Shown: positions 1 to 12,060, numbered from the stretch's first letter. The stretch is 64,000 bases of DNA from Paenibacillus sp. L3-i20 (GCF_022180385.2 NZ_BQME02000001.1:1244975-1308974), one strand, 5' to 3'. Program-made: numbers and translations. Notes: generated by a model from the letters alone, not told the origin.

Positions 1-121
1 GTTACTCACCCGTCCGCCGCTAACTATCAGAAGTGCAAGCACTTCATCAAGTCCGCTCGACTTGCATGTATTAGGCACGCCGCCAGCGTTCGTCCTGAGC
101 CAGGATCAAACTCTCCAAATT
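1..121 (-). rRNA. rrs: 16S ribosomal RNA, 5' end (partial)
   Basis: The reverse complement contains the universal 16S start AGAGTTTGATCCTGGCTCAG followed by the conserved GACGAACGCTGGCGGCGTGC stretch and GGCGGACGGGTGAGTAAC at the window edge. By alignment to the E. coli numbering from memory, mature position 1 falls at about 121. The variable stem between them resembles Paenibacillus 16S. The rest of the gene and the operon lie outside the window to the left. Confidence 0.97.
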
Positions 122-224
122 GGTGTTTGACTTGCTCATTACTTAACTAGCTAAATGATCATCTTGGCAAAGCCAGTTGAAGATCATCGATTTAAAAATT
201 TTGTTTGGATTCGACGTGATCCAT

Positions 225-244
225 TTGTTCAGTTTTCAAAGAAC
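225..244 (-). promoter_or_regulatory. rRNA leader boxA-like antitermination element
   Basis: On the minus strand this reads GTTCTTTGAAAACTGAACAA, the element commonly found in rRNA leaders and spacers of Bacillales and similar to the NusB/NusE boxA core. It lies about 100 nt upstream of the 16S 5' end, inside the leader transcribed from the promoter at 374-402. Function is inferred from family knowledge. Confidence 0.7.
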
Positions 245-373
245 TTGTTTGTCACATGTTTCGTTGGTGACAAGATCATATGTTACCAGCTTCTCTTCTT
301 CGTGTCAAGCGTTCGTTTCACATTTTTTTATGTAATTCGTTTGCTTAACGTGTGTCTCAGAAGCACAAGAAAT

Positions 374-402
374 AATATACCATGCGGAATCACATAATGC
401 AA
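374..402 (-). promoter_or_regulatory. rRNA operon promoter (SigA)
   Basis: Minus-strand -35 TTGCAT (397-402), 17-bp spacer and -10 TATATT (374-379), with an upstream TG (TGGTATATT) making it an extended -10. It points toward the 16S gene and lies about 250 nt upstream of it, a usual distance for rrn leaders. No other gene lies between. Confidence 0.75.
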
Positions 403-472
403 CTTGTAGTTTTTTACAATTAAATATCCGTCCCTCCATCACTCTTATACTCCACGTTATTCTGTCTCTATA

Positions 473-512
473 TAGAAAAGAGCCGAACCAGCGTATCGCT
501 TTAGTTCGGCTC
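473..512 (-). terminator. Rho-independent terminator of the pcrB-pcrA-ligA operon
   Basis: Minus-strand stem GAGCCGAAC / GTTCGGCTC (480-488 with 504-512) followed by CTTTTCTAT. It lies about 45 nt past the ligA stop and upstream of the rRNA promoter, so it isolates the two units. Confidence 0.85.
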
Positions 513-554
513 CCACTCACAACAAACCCTCACCATTTAAAAGCTAGCATCCTA

Positions 555-2603
<2,049 letters not shown>

Positions 2604-2622
2604 TTAATCGATTAGTTCTATG

Positions 2623-4989
2623 TTAAAGCTTTGTTATAGGAGCAAAACCAGCTAACAATCGTTTAATTCCGACTGGTGCAGGGAATGCGATTTGCAGTTC
2701 CATGTCATTACCCGTTCCTTTAACTGAAACAACGACACCTTCACCCCATTTGCCATGAGAAACACGATCCCCCGCAGCATAGCTGCTGCTCCCAGATGCC
2801 GAGGCACCACCAACTGCGCCAACTCCTCCAGTGGTAACTACACCTTGTGCAGTTCTTGCTGCATCAAGCGGTGTACTCACCCGCACGCCTCCACCTGTTC
2901 GACTTGGAGCAGATCTGTTGCTACCCGCTCCAAATCCTGAAGAACGAGTCCCATTGCTGGATGAAGATGAACCACTCGAAAAGTTACGTCCACCAGAGCG
3001 ACCAGATCCGCCAATTGTCCCTCCTGGTGAAACTGCTTCTCGAACAATCTCCGGAATTTCTTCAAGGAAACGTGAAGGCATATTCATGCCTGTACGACCA
3101 AACAACGTTCGCATCCTTGCACACGTCAGATACAATCGCTTCTCTGCACGAGTTATTCCGACATATGCAAGACGACGTTCCTCTTCAAGTTCCTCATTAT
3201 CATTTAAAGCACGGCTATGAGGGAACACGGATTCCTCCATACCTATAATGAAAACGATCGGAAACTCAAGACCTTTGGCGCTATGCATCGTCATAAGCAC
3301 AACAGCATCGCTAGCTTTATCTTTTTCCTCTTCGTCCTTATTCATGGAATCAATATCCGCAATTAGAGCTAAATCAGTCAAAAAGGCGACGAGTGACCGA
3401 TCCTCATTACGTTGTTCGAAATCAATCGTTACTGACAAAAACTCATCTATATTTTCTATTCGTGCTTTGGACTCTAACGTGTTTTCTCTCTGAAGCTCGA
3501 CTCGATATTGCGAAAGCTCAAGCACTTTCTCTGTCAGTTCAGTAACTGTCAAATAATCGACCATAGCTGTTAAGTTGTAGATGAGCTCATAGAACTCTTT
3601 TAGCAACGTTCTCGTACGACCATTTACTTCAACTTCACCGAGATCTGCTAACACGCGATATACGGAAGTTCCTCTACGAGCTGCCTCATCTTCAAGCTTG
3701 CCCACAGTTGTGTCCCCAATACCACGCTTAGGCACATTAATTATGCGCGTTAAGCTTATATCATCGTCAGGGTTAGAAATTAGCTTCAAATAACCTAATA
3801 GATCCTTAATTTCTTTCCGATCGTAGAATTTAATGCCGCCAACAATTTGATAAGGAATATCTGATTTGATTAATATTTCCTCGATTACACGAGACTGTGC
3901 ATTCGTTCTATATAGAATTGCGTGGTCGGAGAAGCGACGGCCTTTGTTTACATTTTTGCGAATTTCGCCAGTGACGAAGTATCCTTCATCATGTTCTGAA
4001 TCAGCTTGATAGAACGAAATAAGATCGCCGGGTCCCTGATCAGTCCATAGTTTCTTCGGTTTGCGTCCTGTATTGCGTGTAATAACTGCATTAGCCGCAT
4101 CGAGAATATTAGCAGTTGAACGATAATTTTGCTCCAGCATAATCGTTCTAGCCTCAGGATAATCACTTTCAAAATTCATTATGTTCGTAATATCCGCCCC
4201 GCGCCAACGATAGATCGATTGATCACTGTCACCAACTACACATATGTTATGGTGTTTATCTGCGAGCATGCGGCAAAGCATGTATTGTGCACGGTTAGTA
4301 TCCTGATACTCATCGACATGAATGTAGCGGAACTTGTTCTGGTAGAAATCAAGCACCTCAGGAACTTCCTTAAACAGCTTAATTGTCATCATGATTAAAT
4401 CATCAAAATCAAGTGAGTTGTTGCTCTTCAGACGCTTCTGATACATCGTATAAACTTTAGCTACTAAGCTTTCAAAATAATCGCTGCCAGCTTTTTCTTC
4501 ATACCGCTGAGTTGTAATTAATTCGTTCTTAGCTCCGCTAATGGAAGCTTGCACAGCTTTTGGTTCGATTTTCTTCGTATCAATGTTAAGATCCTTCATA
4601 CAATTACGAACAACGGATAGTTGATCGGAAGAATCCAGAATGGAAAAGCTTGAATTAAATCCAATTCGATCTATATCCTTGCGCAAAATACGCACACACA
4701 TGGAGTGGAATGTCGATACCCAAATATCTCTGCCTGTAGGTCCTACCAGGGCGCTAACTCGATCCTGCATTTCTCGTGATGCTTTATTCGTAAACGTAAT
4801 GGCCAGAATACTCCAAGGCGCCACCCGCTTCTTCTCTATAATGTAAGCTATGCGATGGGTTAACACACGCGTCTTACCACTGCCCGCTCCAGCCATAATT
4901 AAAAGCGGTCCGTCCGTCGCTTGAACGGCTTCGCGTTGCGGCGGATTGAGCTTCTGCACCGCTTCATCGATACTGATACGATTGAACAT
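2623..4989 (-). CDS. pcrA: ATP-dependent DNA helicase PcrA (UvrD/Rep family)
   Basis: 3'-5' superfamily 1A helicase used in repair, rolling-circle replication and conflict resolution with RNA polymerase. Visible motifs: Walker A AGAGSGKT at residues 33-40, motif Ia TFTNKA, Walker B VDEYQD at 225-230, motif [17 protein letters not shown], and motif [11 protein letters not shown] Gly/Ser-rich linker leads to the C-terminal Tudor-like region ([12 protein letters not shown]) that contacts RNA polymerase in this family. I start at ATG 4989 (MFNRIS) because AAAGGAG sits 7 nt upstream; a frame extended to 5028 has no site. 788 residues. Confidence 0.97.
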   Translation of the reverse strand: MFNRISIDEAVQKLNPPQREAVQATDGPLLIMAGAGSGKTRVLTHRIAYIIEKKRVAPWSILAITFTNKASREMQDRVSALVGPTGRDIWVSTFHSMCVRILRKDIDRIGFNSSFSILDSSDQLSVVRNCMKDLNIDTKKIEPKAVQASISGAKNELITTQRYEEKAGSDYFESLVAKVYTMYQKRLKSNNSLDFDDLIMMTIKLFKEVPEVLDFYQNKFRYIHVDEYQDTNRAQYMLCRMLADKHHNICVVGDSDQSIYRWRGADITNIMNFESDYPEARTIMLEQNYRSTANILDAANAVITRNTGRKPKKLWTDQGPGDLISFYQADSEHDEGYFVTGEIRKNVNKGRRFSDHAILYRTNAQSRVIEEILIKSDIPYQIVGGIKFYDRKEIKDLLGYLKLISNPDDDISLTRIINVPKRGIGDTTVGKLEDEAARRGTSVYRVLADLGEVEVNGRTRTLLKEFYELIYNLTAMVDYLTVTELTEKVLELSQYRVELQRENTLESKARIENIDEFLSVTIDFEQRNEDRSLVAFLTDLALIADIDSMNKDEEEKDKASDAVVLMTMHSAKGLEFPIVFIIGMEESVFPHSRALNDNEELEEERRLAYVGITRAEKRLYLTCARMRTLFGRTGMNMPSRFLEEIPEIVREAVSPGGTIGGSGRSGGRNFSSGSSSSSNGTRSSGFGAGSNRSAPSRTGGGVRVSTPLDAARTAQGVVTTGGVGAVGGASASGSSSYAAGDRVSHGKWGEGVVVSVKGTGNDMELQIAFPAPVGIKRLLAGFAPITKL

Positions 4990-5028
4990 AATTAGACTCC
5001 TTTGTTCGCCATTTGTTCGCCTATTCAC

Positions 5029-5058
5029 AGTTTAGACAACGACCTGCCACTGTGTCAA
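5029..5058 (-). promoter_or_regulatory. Possible separate pcrA promoter
   Basis: Minus-strand -35 TTGACA (5053-5058, consensus), 18-bp spacer and a weak -10 TAAACT (5029-5034). It lies downstream of the hairpin at 5093-5130 and just ahead of pcrA, so pcrA-ligA could be transcribed without pcrB. The -10 is poor. Confidence 0.35.
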
Positions 5059-5092
5059 TTTACCTCAACGAAAATACCCGTCTGCGCATAAG

Positions 5093-5130
5093 ATGCAAAC
5101 AACACCCCTTCAGCTATGCTGCGGGGTGCT
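5093..5130 (-). terminator. Terminator or attenuator between pcrB and pcrA
   Basis: Minus-strand stem CACCCC / GGGGTG (5123-5128 with 5103-5108) with a 14-nt loop, followed by TTGTTTGCATCTT. The U tract is interrupted, so termination may be partial. Confidence 0.55.
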
Positions 5131-5214
5131 GCCATTATCTTCTTTTCTCTATTCAATTGCACACAAATAAAATTTCTACTTATAATGACGAAGCTTAAGT
5201 GTGGATGATATTAT

Positions 5215-5913
5215 TTACTTCGTTTGTCGTACTGCATCAACAGTCGATATCGCCGCAGCAAAGTCCGTATAAATGACATTGCCTACCACTATCGTATGTG
5301 CTAATGCTGCTGCCTCTCTTGCTCGGTCAGCCGTATCAATTCCGCCGCCATAGAACAATTGCGCATGCTCAACCGTATCACGAGCGCGTTTTAGTAAGTT
5401 CATATCTCCGAACCGGCCGCTGTATTCTATATAGATAACAGGTAATCTCATCAGTCGATCCGCCATTTGGATATAGGAGATCAGTTCCGCTTCGTCTAAT
5501 GCCGCCTTCGCTTCCGTGACTTTTGCTGCTGTAGCCTCTTCGTTTAATATAATATACCCTTGTGCAGCCGTTTCTTCCCAAGGTACGAATGAACCAAACT
5601 CACGCAATCCCTCGATCTGTCTTCCGATAATCCATTCTGCTCGATCCGTGTTAAGAACAAGCGGAACAAAGTAACCGTCAAAGCCAGGTACTGCACCTTC
5701 CATCGTTGTAACTTCTAGTGCACAATCCAGCTCATACCTACGAATGCGGGACATGAGGTCAACTGTATTTTCAAATGTTATTCCACTCGAACCGCCTACT
5801 ATAATTGCATCCGTTCCTGATGTACATAATGCATCCAGCATTTCATCGGATATTTCCTTATCTGGGTCGAGCTTAAATACATGTCTCCACTCTGAAAACC
5901 ATACGTTATTCAT
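5215..5913 (-). CDS. pcrB: Heptaprenylglyceryl phosphate synthase PcrB
   Basis: TIM-barrel prenyltransferase. In Bacillales it transfers heptaprenyl diphosphate to sn-glycerol-1-phosphate, giving an archaeal-type ether lipid precursor. At 232 residues it has the normal length. Characteristic stretches are the N-terminal WRHVFKLDPDK, the GTDAIIVGGSSG phosphate-binding turn, YIEYSGRFG, and the C-terminal LFYGGGI and VVGNVIY loops. Start ATG has GTGAGG 11 nt upstream. It heads the pcrB-pcrA-ligA run, with a good promoter candidate upstream. Confidence 0.93.
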   Translation of the reverse strand: MNNVWFSEWRHVFKLDPDKEISDEMLDALCTSGTDAIIVGGSSGITFENTVDLMSRIRRYELDCALEVTTMEGAVPGFDGYFVPLVLNTDRAEWIIGRQIEGLREFGSFVPWEETAAQGYIILNEEATAAKVTEAKAALDEAELISYIQMADRLMRLPVIYIEYSGRFGDMNLLKRARDTVEHAQLFYGGGIDTADRAREAAALAHTIVVGNVIYTDFAAAISTVDAVRQTK

Positions 5914-5995
5914 CTATGTTCACGCCTCACTTTTGCCTGATAGAATATGACATTAGGCATCCGCATTAAATTAGAATGCGAATCTGTATATCTCT

Positions 5996-6024
5996 ATGCT
6001 AAGGCAGGCTATGCGACGTGTCAA
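5996..6024 (-). promoter_or_regulatory. pcrB promoter candidate
   Basis: Minus-strand -35 TTGACA (6019-6024), 17-bp spacer, -10 TAGCAT (5996-6001). It is located about 80 bp upstream of pcrB. Confidence 0.6.
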
Positions 6025-6060
6025 ACCACCATTTTGTGAAAATAGGGATAGAGCTCTTCT

Positions 6061-7545
6061 CTATTTCTCGGACTTCTTAAGTCGCTCCTCCAGCTTAAGC
6101 ATATATGATTTATCAAATTTATTTGGTGCTTTGATTCGTTTTAAATAGGTCAATGCCTCGGCTGGTTCCCCTTCATCGTCCACCTTAATACCGTTTGCTA
6201 CTAATCTTGCTAACTTACGGAGTGCATAATTGTCATCGCCAGCCCTCTTGTAGGCTTCAATTGCCTCAGCATATCTATGCTCAAGGACAAGTTTGTCGCC
6301 TTCCAACATTCCATCTTCCGGAAGACTAAAGAGAGGCAGTTTATTATTAGAACCTATAAAGTGTCCCGCAGAGCTGGAAAGCTTGCGCCCATCCTCGGCA
6401 TATGCGTCAACTGACCATTTAAAGTTCCCTCCTGGGTAAACGGTACCTAATATACTGTTCGGCCACAATATAACGTTGCGGGCTCGATCTGTATTTTTGA
6501 TAACTTCCTCGGATTGATTCCTCAACTCTTCAATTGAAAAAGTGGCAATAGTATCGCGGAATTTCTCTTCTGATATGCTCCTAGTGCTTGCTGATGTAGA
6601 CTTATCAGAGGCATCCTTGGATGTTAAAGTGGATGTGAACATTACTTGATAGTAATCTGCACCTTCATACGGTTCCCATTGGAACTTTAGCTCATCGCCT
6701 TGTATTGTCTCTTGATTAACAGGGGAAGTAGTGCGAATTTGTGGAACGAATTGAAAATTATATTCCCCCGTTTGCTCTTGGCTGATTTCTACCGTCTTAA
6801 TTTTATTTTCCGTCAAATAGTAACCATCTATCCCCTCAGGTCGTGCACCAACTCCAACTACATATTGACCTGGCCCGATCCCGCTAAACTGATAGTTCCC
6901 CTCTTTATCAGTTATTGCAATCGGATAATGCCCATAGGGAGGTGAATGCCAGCTATTATTATTGGAACGTTGCAGTACGACAAATATATTATCAGCTGGC
7001 TCATCACCAATCTTCACGTTTCCTTTCAGAGAAGGAGTCACTTCGGGATCAACTTGTCTAGATTCTAATATTTCCAAATAGTTATGTAGCTCATCTCTCC
7101 GAAAAAATTCATTTGGGCTACCTTCTATGTCATGAAGAAATTGTTGTGCATTATCCCACTCTTGGTCCCACATATAGAGCTTAGCCACTTCGAGCCTTAA
7201 CGTATTTGTAAATGGTATGGTCGGGTGCTCTGCAATTAATTGCTCCAACTTAGATCGGGCTTCTGAACGTTGCTCTTTCGTAGTTAAGCCGCTCCCGCTT
7301 GACGACCAGCCCCCTTGCGACATTATAAATATGTTATTATCTCCCCAGCTAACTTCGGGAGGTATAATATCGTTAAGCTTTTCCATCAATACTAGTGAAG
7401 TTTGATCATCATTAGGGAACCATTTTAATAAAGTATTAAATTGTCCGCCGTTATACAACATGGACGGAAGCGACTTGAAACCGACCCAACCGCCAATTGC
7501 TAACATGATGACGAAAACAGCGATTACTCCAACTTTAATTTTCAT
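6061..7545 (-). CDS. Membrane-anchored protein with TPR and carboxypeptidase-regulatory-like domains
   Basis: No specific function recognised. The 494-residue protein opens with an uncleaved-looking N-terminal membrane segment (VGVIAVFVIMLAIGGWVGF, residues 5-23) and the rest should be outside the membrane. Residues about 85-170 look like TPR-type helices. About 175-265 form a CarboxypepD_reg-like beta sandwich (LKGNVKIGDEPADNIFVVL...GNYQFSGIGPGQYVVGV). About 275-400 look like a beta-rich, fibronectin-like segment (TTSPVNQETIQGDELKFQWEPYEGADYY). The C-terminus carries two more TPR-like helical pairs. Start ATG 7545 is chosen for AAGGAGAGG upstream; an extension to 7632 lacks a site. The gene has its own promoter candidate and is not in an obvious operon. 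Confidence 0.75.
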   Translation of the reverse strand: MKIKVGVIAVFVIMLAIGGWVGFKSLPSMLYNGGQFNTLLKWFPNDDQTSLVLMEKLNDIIPPEVSWGDNNIFIMSQGGWSSSGSGLTTKEQRSEARSKLEQLIAEHPTIPFTNTLRLEVAKLYMWDQEWDNAQQFLHDIEGSPNEFFRRDELHNYLEILESRQVDPEVTPSLKGNVKIGDEPADNIFVVLQRSNNNSWHSPPYGHYPIAITDKEGNYQFSGIGPGQYVVGVGARPEGIDGYYLTENKIKTVEISQEQTGEYNFQFVPQIRTTSPVNQETIQGDELKFQWEPYEGADYYQVMFTSTLTSKDASDKSTSASTRSISEEKFRDTIATFSIEELRNQSEEVIKNTDRARNVILWPNSILGTVYPGGNFKWSVDAYAEDGRKLSSSAGHFIGSNNKLPLFSLPEDGMLEGDKLVLEHRYAEAIEAYKRAGDDNYALRKLARLVANGIKVDDEGEPAEALTYLKRIKAPNKFDKSYMLKLEERLKKSEK

Positions 7546-7730
7546 TATTACGAGCCTCTCCTTCCACCAGCTGTGATCGATAAAAGATATAGCAACAACA
7601 TAAATTAGCTTCTTACTCCTCAACCTTCGCAAGCTCTGCTTTCAACATAATCACCTTCTTTCATTTGTTCATCTACAATAAGACTCTACTGATATAGATG
7701 CTTGGAACTATACAAATGGTTGCAATATCC

Positions 7731-7759
7731 ATTATATTATTAACTATTTATGCTATAAA
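7731..7759 (-). promoter_or_regulatory. Promoter candidate for the TPR membrane protein gene
   Basis: Minus-strand -35 TTTATA (7754-7759), 17-bp spacer, consensus -10 TATAAT (7731-7736). It begins immediately after the terminator of the upstream U32 gene. Confidence 0.5.
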
Positions 7760-7762
7760 CAA

Positions 7763-7807
7763 AAAAAACCGTCTTCCTCACTTTGAAAATGAGAAAGACG
7801 GTTTTTA
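7763..7807 (-). terminator. Terminator after the U32 family gene
   Basis: Stem of roughly 16 bp with one mismatch (AAACCGTCTT..CTCA pairing with TGAG..AAGACGGTTT). On the minus strand it is followed by a long U run. It starts directly after the U32 stop codon. The mirror A/U runs would also allow some plus-strand termination. Confidence 0.9.
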
Positions 7808-10339
7808 TTATTTTTTATTAACTAATTGTCCACGTGTAACACCGAGCTGGTTCGTCGCTTTCAAGCTGCGCCATACCTGCGTACCAGTAATACGACCATC
7901 TAGTGCATCTCTATAGAGGGAAAGAACTTCAGTTACTTTTTCTGCTGTTTCCTCGAGGAATTCAACACGGAAGTGTGAAACGCCCATTTCTACAAAGTTG
8001 CGGATATATTCCGCTCCTGATTGCTCAACCGCATTATACACCGTATTACGGCAGCCTTCATCTACACGAACAGGATGGGACATTCCGATTCTATCCTGCA
8101 ACGATGCACGTTGCTCTTCACAAGGACGACCACAGTTCGTAAAGTCTGTTCCTTCACTCATGAATGTACAGTATACGCAATGCTCCGTATGGAACATCGG
8201 CAAATGCTGATGAATAACCATCTCTAGCTTCGAAGTATCAGAGCTTTCGAGCAGATCAACCATTTGACTAATATTAAGATCATAGGATGGTGTGATCAGA
8301 TCTAGACCAACTTCTGAAAACAGATTAACTGCTTTATGGTTAGCTACGTTAAGTGAAAAATCACCAATTAACTTAGGGAACGGCTTGCCTGGGTTCGCTG
8401 TACGAGCACGCAAGTAGTAATAAAGTGCTCCCGTATTACGAATAAGCACTGCATCCGGCTGAAGTTTCAATATGTTCGCATGGTAACCATTTTCCCCTGG
8501 CATATGAATTCGTGGCGTAGCAAGTGCGATTGGCTTGCCAGCTTTCTTTGCCGCATCTACTGCCGCAGGGAATTGCTTAATAAATTCGAAATCAGCATAT
8601 ATATAAGAAACATCTGCTGCTATCGCTGCTTCAACTTGACTTAAGCTACGGCATAATGCAGTTAATTTAGCATCCTTGCCACTGTATGTGATGGAGTCAA
8701 TTTTACCGTTCTGCTGCGCATCTGCAAATGCATCCACTTTGTGTTTAATATAAACAGGAGGCTTGGGACGTTCTCCCGCTAGCAATTCCACCGCCTCACG
8801 ACGGATACGATTCAATTCGCGGATAGGTACTATTAGATCACCTTGCAGGAATACTTCAAGCTTGTCCAGTTGGAATACTGTTCCGCCGAGTCTGCCTAGT
8901 TGATCTTCTAATAGCGCTGCATCCATTGGACGTTTCTGAGCTTGTTCAAGAGGCAGTTCTGAGACAACTTCTACTGTTGTGCCCTTCTGTATATCCGTCC
9001 ACCATGTACGGAGCGGTTCTCCTAGAGCACCCGTTACACGGATTTGCAATGGGAATACACGATATGGCTTCTCTGTTTCGTAGGTCGCTCTAAGTTGTCT
9101 ATCTAATGCTGGGTCATTCGTTTTCCAAATCCGATCACCAACATTAACTTTACGAAGATCAACATCATTACGTCCTGGAACGAGCTCAACAAGAGTGCCC
9201 TCTTGCGCCTCACCTTCCATCTTAATGCCTTGACGACGCAGATCGTAAATACGGCCGCCTTCTTCTTTCTTTGTCGGGTCACCTGCGTCAAATACGATTC
9301 CGTCCCCACGCTTAACCGGTGCATCAAGACGCAACGTTACTGCATCACGCATAATACGCTCTACTTTGCCAAGATAGACACCCCGACTTTTCGGGAATGT
9401 TCCATCCACCAACTGCTTATTGTTAATGCCATCAAGGAATCCATGTGTAAAACCGCGCGAGAAGCTTTGTTGCAACTCACGAACTTCCTCTTTAGATGGC
9501 TTGGAGCGATCCCCGTCAAAATATTTATCGATTTCACGGCGATACTTACTTACAACGTTCGCTACATACTCTGGAGTTTTAAGACGTCCCTCAATTTTAA
9601 ATGAAGTTACGCCCGCCTCAATCAGCTCTGGTACGAGATCAATAGCTGCTAGATCTTTTGGAGAAAGCAAATAAGAAATATCACCCATCGGCTTGTGCTC
9701 GCCATCAACCATCAAATCATAAGGAAGTCTGCACGCTTGAGCGCATTCACCACGATTGGCTGAGCGTCCGCCCCACATCTCAGAAGTTAAACATTGACCC
9801 GAATAGGATACACAAAGTGCTCCATGGACAAACACTTCCATCGGAAGTTTAGCTTGCTCACCAATTGTGCGAATTTGTTTTAAGTTATTTTCACGACCAA
9901 GAACAACACGTTCAAGATCATATGGTTTCGTAAATTCCACTGCCTCAGGTGAGGTAATCGTCATCTGAGTAGAACCATGTATCGGGAAATCTGGAGACAA
10001 CTCACGGATGAGCTTAACCAATCCAAGATCTTGCACGATAACAGCATCAACACCAGCGTCGATACACATTTCAATTAGCTTCTGTGCATCTCTAAGCTCA
10101 TCTTCAAATACAAGAATGTTAAAGGTCAAAAAACCTTTAACCCCATAAGTATGAAGAAACGCCATAATTTCCGGCAATTCTTCACTGCGGAAGTTATTTG
10201 CACGCGCACGTGCATTAAACTTCTCAACACCGAAGAAAATAGCATCAGCACCATTAGCCACTGCTGCTTTCATACACTCCCAGTCACCTGCTGGAGCCAG
10301 TAATTCTATATCCGATCTTGTTAAAGCAGTTGTATTCAT
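7808..10339 (-). CDS. Peptidase U32 family protein (RlhA/YegQ-like, with DUF3656-type region)
   Basis: Collagenase-like U32 TIM-barrel protein of 843 residues. Characterised members of this group hydroxylate tRNA or 23S rRNA (TrhP, RlhA) rather than acting as proteases, so an RNA-hydroxylation role is the best inference. The N-terminal half has ELLAPAGDWECMKAAVANGADAIFFG, the U32 signature region around FVHGALCVSYSGQCL and a cysteine set (C..C....GECAQAC) that could hold an iron-sulfur cluster. A DUF3656-like middle follows. The C-terminal third has a second cysteine-rich block (HCVYC...NCGRPCE). The start ATG has GAGAGGAA upstream. It stands alone, divergent from the sugar isomerase gene. 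Confidence 0.85.
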   Translation of the reverse strand: MNTTALTRSDIELLAPAGDWECMKAAVANGADAIFFGVEKFNARARANNFRSEELPEIMAFLHTYGVKGFLTFNILVFEDELRDAQKLIEMCIDAGVDAVIVQDLGLVKLIRELSPDFPIHGSTQMTITSPEAVEFTKPYDLERVVLGRENNLKQIRTIGEQAKLPMEVFVHGALCVSYSGQCLTSEMWGGRSANRGECAQACRLPYDLMVDGEHKPMGDISYLLSPKDLAAIDLVPELIEAGVTSFKIEGRLKTPEYVANVVSKYRREIDKYFDGDRSKPSKEEVRELQQSFSRGFTHGFLDGINNKQLVDGTFPKSRGVYLGKVERIMRDAVTLRLDAPVKRGDGIVFDAGDPTKKEEGGRIYDLRRQGIKMEGEAQEGTLVELVPGRNDVDLRKVNVGDRIWKTNDPALDRQLRATYETEKPYRVFPLQIRVTGALGEPLRTWWTDIQKGTTVEVVSELPLEQAQKRPMDAALLEDQLGRLGGTVFQLDKLEVFLQGDLIVPIRELNRIRREAVELLAGERPKPPVYIKHKVDAFADAQQNGKIDSITYSGKDAKLTALCRSLSQVEAAIAADVSYIYADFEFIKQFPAAVDAAKKAGKPIALATPRIHMPGENGYHANILKLQPDAVLIRNTGALYYYLRARTANPGKPFPKLIGDFSLNVANHKAVNLFSEVGLDLITPSYDLNISQMVDLLESSDTSKLEMVIHQHLPMFHTEHCVYCTFMSEGTDFTNCGRPCEEQRASLQDRIGMSHPVRVDEGCRNTVYNAVEQSGAEYIRNFVEMGVSHFRVEFLEETAEKVTEVLSLYRDALDGRITGTQVWRSLKATNQLGVTRGQLVNKK

Positions 10340-10530
10340 CTATTTAATTCCTCTCATCGCTAGAGTATCATCCCTTGCGCCGTTTCTAATTACGATCATT
10401 AATCGTTTTTGCTCTATCTAGTTTAACAAAGAGGGGCGGATGATTCCACCACACATTGCTACCAGTTTATCAACCTCTTTCACTTTAGCCTACTTATTAT
10501 GCGATTTTGGCAAATGAGGGTTAGAAGCAT

Positions 10531-10557
10531 TTGTTTTTGAAATGAAAGTGATATACT
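10531..10557 (+). promoter_or_regulatory. Promoter candidate for the sugar isomerase-like gene
   Basis: Extended -10 TGATATACT (TG at 10549-10550, -10 TATACT at 10552-10557) with TTGTTT 15 bp further up as a poor -35. The distance to the coding start is about 55 bp. Confidence 0.45.
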
Positions 10558-10610
10558 ATCCTCGACAGTAGATACAATCCAAACATTTCTTTCGGGAGGT
10601 TATAATAATT

Positions 10611-11579
10611 ATGAAATTAGGCGTATTCAGCGTATTGTTCTCGGGTAAACCGTTTGAGGAAGCTCTTGACTACATCGCATCCAAAGGACTTGATGCTATT
10701 GAAATTGGAACAGGTGGATATCCGGGCAATGCCCATTGTGATCCTGATACTCTACTTGCTGATGCTGGCAAGCTAAAAGCGTTCAAACAAGCGGTTGAAT
10801 CACGCGGACTAATGATAAGTGCTCTTAGCTGTCACGGGAATCCACTTCATCCACAGAAGGCGATTGCTACTGAGCATGACGAGCTTATTCGCAAAACGAT
10901 TGAGCTTGCGAACCGTCTCGAAGTTAGCGTTATAAATACTTTCTCTGGCTGCCCAGGGGATCATGAAGATGCAAAATATCCAAACTGGCCTATCGCACCA
11001 TGGCCTAACGAATTCCAAGAAATTTTGACTTGGCAATGGGAGAAAAAAATTATTCCATATTGGTCTGAGATCGGAAACATTGCTGAAAGCAATGGCGTGA
11101 AAATCGGACTAGAGCTACATGGCGGCTTCTCCGTTCATAGTCCTGCGACGCTGCTTCGACTGCGTGAAGCAGCTGGAACTGCAATTGGTGCTAACCTCGA
11201 CCCAAGCCATATGTGGTGGCAAGGTATTGATCCTGTTCAAGCTATTCATATTCTCGGTCGTGCAGGTGCTATCCATCACTTCCACGCCAAGGACACAACG
11301 ATTGATGCAATCAATGTGAACTATCATGGCGTAACTGACATGCAGTCTTACTCTAAGATGCTCGATCGCGCATGGCAGTTCCGTACCGTTGGCTATGGTC
11401 ATGACCTTAAAGTTTGGGCTGATATGATTAGCGCTCTTCGTCTTGTAGGCTATGACCATGTCATTAGCATCGAACACGAAGATGGCCTAATGTCCGTTAA
11501 CGAAGGCTTCACCAAAGCTGTTCAAAACCTTCAACAAGTATTGATCCGCGAACCGATCGGTGACATGTGGTGGGTTTAA
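10611..11579 (+). CDS. Sugar phosphate isomerase/epimerase family protein (xylose isomerase-like TIM barrel)
   Basis: AP-endonuclease-2/xylose-isomerase-like TIM barrel of 322 residues. The metal-ligand positions of this fold are visible at strand ends: LELHGG, NLDPSH, HFHAKD and SIEHED. Family members isomerise or epimerise sugars or inositol derivatives, or act as dehydrogenase partners. The substrate cannot be told from sequence alone and no sugar genes adjoin it. ATG is preceded by GGGAGGT. It is monocistronic, with a bidirectional terminator behind it. Confidence 0.85.
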   Translation: MKLGVFSVLFSGKPFEEALDYIASKGLDAIEIGTGGYPGNAHCDPDTLLADAGKLKAFKQAVESRGLMISALSCHGNPLHPQKAIATEHDELIRKTIELANRLEVSVINTFSGCPGDHEDAKYPNWPIAPWPNEFQEILTWQWEKKIIPYWSEIGNIAESNGVKIGLELHGGFSVHSPATLLRLREAAGTAIGANLDPSHMWWQGIDPVQAIHILGRAGAIHHFHAKDTTIDAINVNYHGVTDMQSYSKMLDRAWQFRTVGYGHDLKVWADMISALRLVGYDHVISIEHEDGLMSVNEGFTKAVQNLQQVLIREPIGDMWWV

Positions 11580-11635
11580 TCTTTAACGTAATTCTTATTT
11601 AATGGGATGAATGAAAATAGAAGTTAATCACACGC

Positions 11636-11679
11636 AAAAAGTGTTGGTACAGGAATAAAGTCCTGCGCCAACACTTTTT
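11636..11679. terminator. Bidirectional terminator
   Basis: AAAAAGTGTTGG..CAGGA pairs with TCCTG..CCAACACTTTTT around a 6-nt loop. It has A/U runs on both sides, between the plus-strand isomerase gene and the minus-strand small membrane protein gene, and can serve both. Confidence 0.9.
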
Positions 11680-11766
11680 CGTTTCCAGCATAATTGTCCG
11701 TAAACATGCGTTGTTCCATAAGTGGCTTCCGTTACGAATGGGACGGATGATTGTAATACGATTGGC

Positions 11767-11982
11767 TTAAGCCAACCATACTTTGAAGATCATCACGTAG
11801 TCGATGAATAAGAACAATCCAAGAGATACCGCTGTAAATCCAATTGCAAATACATTTTTTCTCGGACGCGCTGTTATCAGCCGAACAAACCCGATTGCAA
11901 TAATAACAGTAAAGGCAAGCATAAACCAATCGAATGGATCTATTACGCTTGCAGCTTTAGCTGCTTCTTCTGCCAAAAACAT
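11767..11982 (-). CDS. Small two-helix membrane protein (hypothetical)
   Basis: A 71-residue protein with two predicted membrane segments (about 18-36 and 45-66) joined by a basic loop (RLITARPRKN). It is supported by a textbook AGGAGGT 7 nt before the ATG and a terminator just beyond its stop. It may belong to the small DUF2759-like proteins of Bacillales, but that resemblance is from memory and weak. Function unknown. Confidence 0.75.
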   Translation of the reverse strand: MFLAEEAAKAASVIDPFDWFMLAFTVIIAIGFVRLITARPRKNVFAIGFTAVSLGLFLFIDYVMIFKVWLA

Positions 11983-12031
11983 AAGGGGACCTCCTCATAA
12001 TCACACGTAACCTAATATTAATCTATGTTAG

Positions 12032-12060
12032 CTTCTAGACGCTTCTGATGCAAGTGTCAA
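12032..12060 (-). promoter_or_regulatory. Promoter candidate for the small membrane protein gene
   Basis: Minus-strand consensus -35 TTGACA (12055-12060), 17-bp spacer and a weak -10 TAGAAG (12032-12037). It lies between the uvrA stop and the small gene. Confidence 0.35.

Noticed and set aside
155..520. Two small ORFs beside the 16S gene
   Set aside because: They overlap the rRNA leader, promoter and ligA terminator on either strand and lack ribosome binding sites.
7613..7648. 11-codon ORF with a good ribosome binding site (GAAGGTG) upstream of the TPR membrane protein gene
   Set aside because: Too short to support and without attenuator features. It could be a leader peptide but nothing else in the region supports that.
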